A stretch of DNA of 12,267 nucleotides from Gemmatimonadota bacterium. GTDB taxonomy: Bacteria; Latescibacterota; UBA2968; UBA8231. The stretch lies in assembly GCA_026706165.1 (NCBI GenBank), contig JAPOZF010000343.1:6635-18901 (forward strand), given 5' to 3'. The translations under genes and the position numbers were made by a program. Each line of letters opens with the position of its first letter. Position 1 is the first letter of the stretch. The notes beneath the pieces were generated by a model that worked only from the letters and a program-made list of their open reading frames with translations, ran no database searches and was not told where the DNA came from. This document shows, one piece after another, positions 11,881 through 12,267 of this stretch.

Positions 11881-12267
11881 GTGGACTCGGACAAAGGCCA
11901 GGCAGGGACGGAGGCGGGAGGAGCCGTCCAGCAGCGCGTTGCCATCGGCTACGTGGTGCGACCAAAAGGAGTTCGCGGCGAAGCGGTGGTCGAGCCCCTG
12001 ACCGGGGATGTCGACCGCTTCGACGAGGTCGAAGAGGTCACCCTGGAGCGTTCCGGACAGCCACCGAAGCGGCTGCGGATCGCGGGATGGCGTATCGACG
12101 GACGCGGAATCCTGGTGAAGTTCGCCGGCATCGACAGCCCCGAGAGAGTAGCCGGGGAGCTCTCCAGGGGGTACCTGACGATTCCCCGCGAGGAAGTTCC
12201 CGATCCTCCCGAAGGCAGCTACTACGTGTTCGATCTCGTCGGCTGCCGGGTAGAGGACGAAGACGGT
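11881..12267 (+). CDS. rimM: Ribosome maturation factor RimM, N-terminal part (cut by window edge)
   Basis: 129 codons are visible; the rest lies beyond the window (the family is usually about 170-180 residues). RimM binds S19 on the 30S subunit and helps mature the 3' head domain of 16S rRNA. From about residue 20 the sequence follows the family: VAIGYVVRPKGVRGEAVV, the first beta-barrel domain, then a LTIPREEVP segment and GSYYVFDLVGCRV, which opens the PRC-barrel domain. The GTG at 11881 is the first start after an in-frame stop at 11869; about 18 poorly conserved residues precede the core. The ribosome site is weak. Its place after rpsP matches the standard rpsP-rimM-trmD order, and trmD would be expected next outside the window. 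Confidence 0.95.
   Translation, partial: MDSDKGQAGTEAGGAVQQRVAIGYVVRPKGVRGEAVVEPLTGDVDRFDEVEEVTLERSGQPPKRLRIAGWRIDGRGILVKFAGIDSPERVAGELSRGYLTIPREEVPDPPEGSYYVFDLVGCRVEDEDG

Noticed and set aside
1..12267. Defence system, phage, insertion sequence or CRISPR array
   Set aside because: No transposase, integrase, nuclease-toxin, repeat-spacer pattern or long inverted repeat was found. All genes are housekeeping or envelope functions with uniform composition.

Overview
The window is GC-rich, ordinary bacterial chromosome with 14 genes on two divergent arms. Both end genes are cut by the window edges. I see no mobile element, CRISPR array, tRNA or rRNA. A lipobox protein and a secreted L,D-transpeptidase point to a diderm (Gram-negative-type) envelope. 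Half of the genes start with GTG or TTG and many lack a clear Shine-Dalgarno sequence. The mix of an archaeal-type phosphoglycerate mutase, a kinase-less PASTA protein between rsmB and rpe, and an ffh-rpsP-rimM cluster fits a deep-branching Gram-negative lineage (Desulfobacterota, Acidobacteriota or a similar phylum). The phylum cannot be fixed from this window.

Left arm, minus strand, read from 6870 down to 1: recJ (single-strand DNA exonuclease), an archaeal-type cofactor-independent phosphoglycerate mutase, a glycerophosphodiester phosphodiesterase, a 70-residue membrane-anchored zinc-ribbon protein, an alanine-rich helical lipoprotein, an L,D-transpeptidase, a zinc-dependent alcohol dehydrogenase, and the first 28 codons of an aldo/keto reductase. 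The lipoprotein gene has its own promoter and strong ribosome binding site and ends at a strong intrinsic terminator. That splits this arm into at least three transcription units: recJ onward, the lipoprotein, and the transpeptidase onward. The dehydrogenase and aldo/keto reductase are only 3 bases apart and look co-translated.

Right arm, plus strand, from 7045 to the end: rsmB (16S rRNA m5C methyltransferase), a membrane-anchored protein with three PASTA repeats, rpe (ribulose-phosphate epimerase), ffh (SRP GTPase), rpsP (ribosomal protein S16) and the start of rimM (16S processing factor). rsmB, PASTA and rpe overlap by 4 bases each (ATGA and GTGA junctions) and form a tight operon. ffh-rpsP-rimM is a translation and secretion cluster, but the khpA gene often found between rpsP and rimM is absent.

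The 174-base divergent region between recJ and rsmB holds a convincing recJ promoter whose -10 element overlaps a -10-like hexamer on the other strand. I find no clearly new multi-gene system. The points most worth following are the helical lipoprotein beside an L,D-transpeptidase (a possible analogue of Braun lipoprotein anchoring), the kinase-less PASTA protein in the place of a PrkC-type kinase, and the small membrane zinc-ribbon protein.
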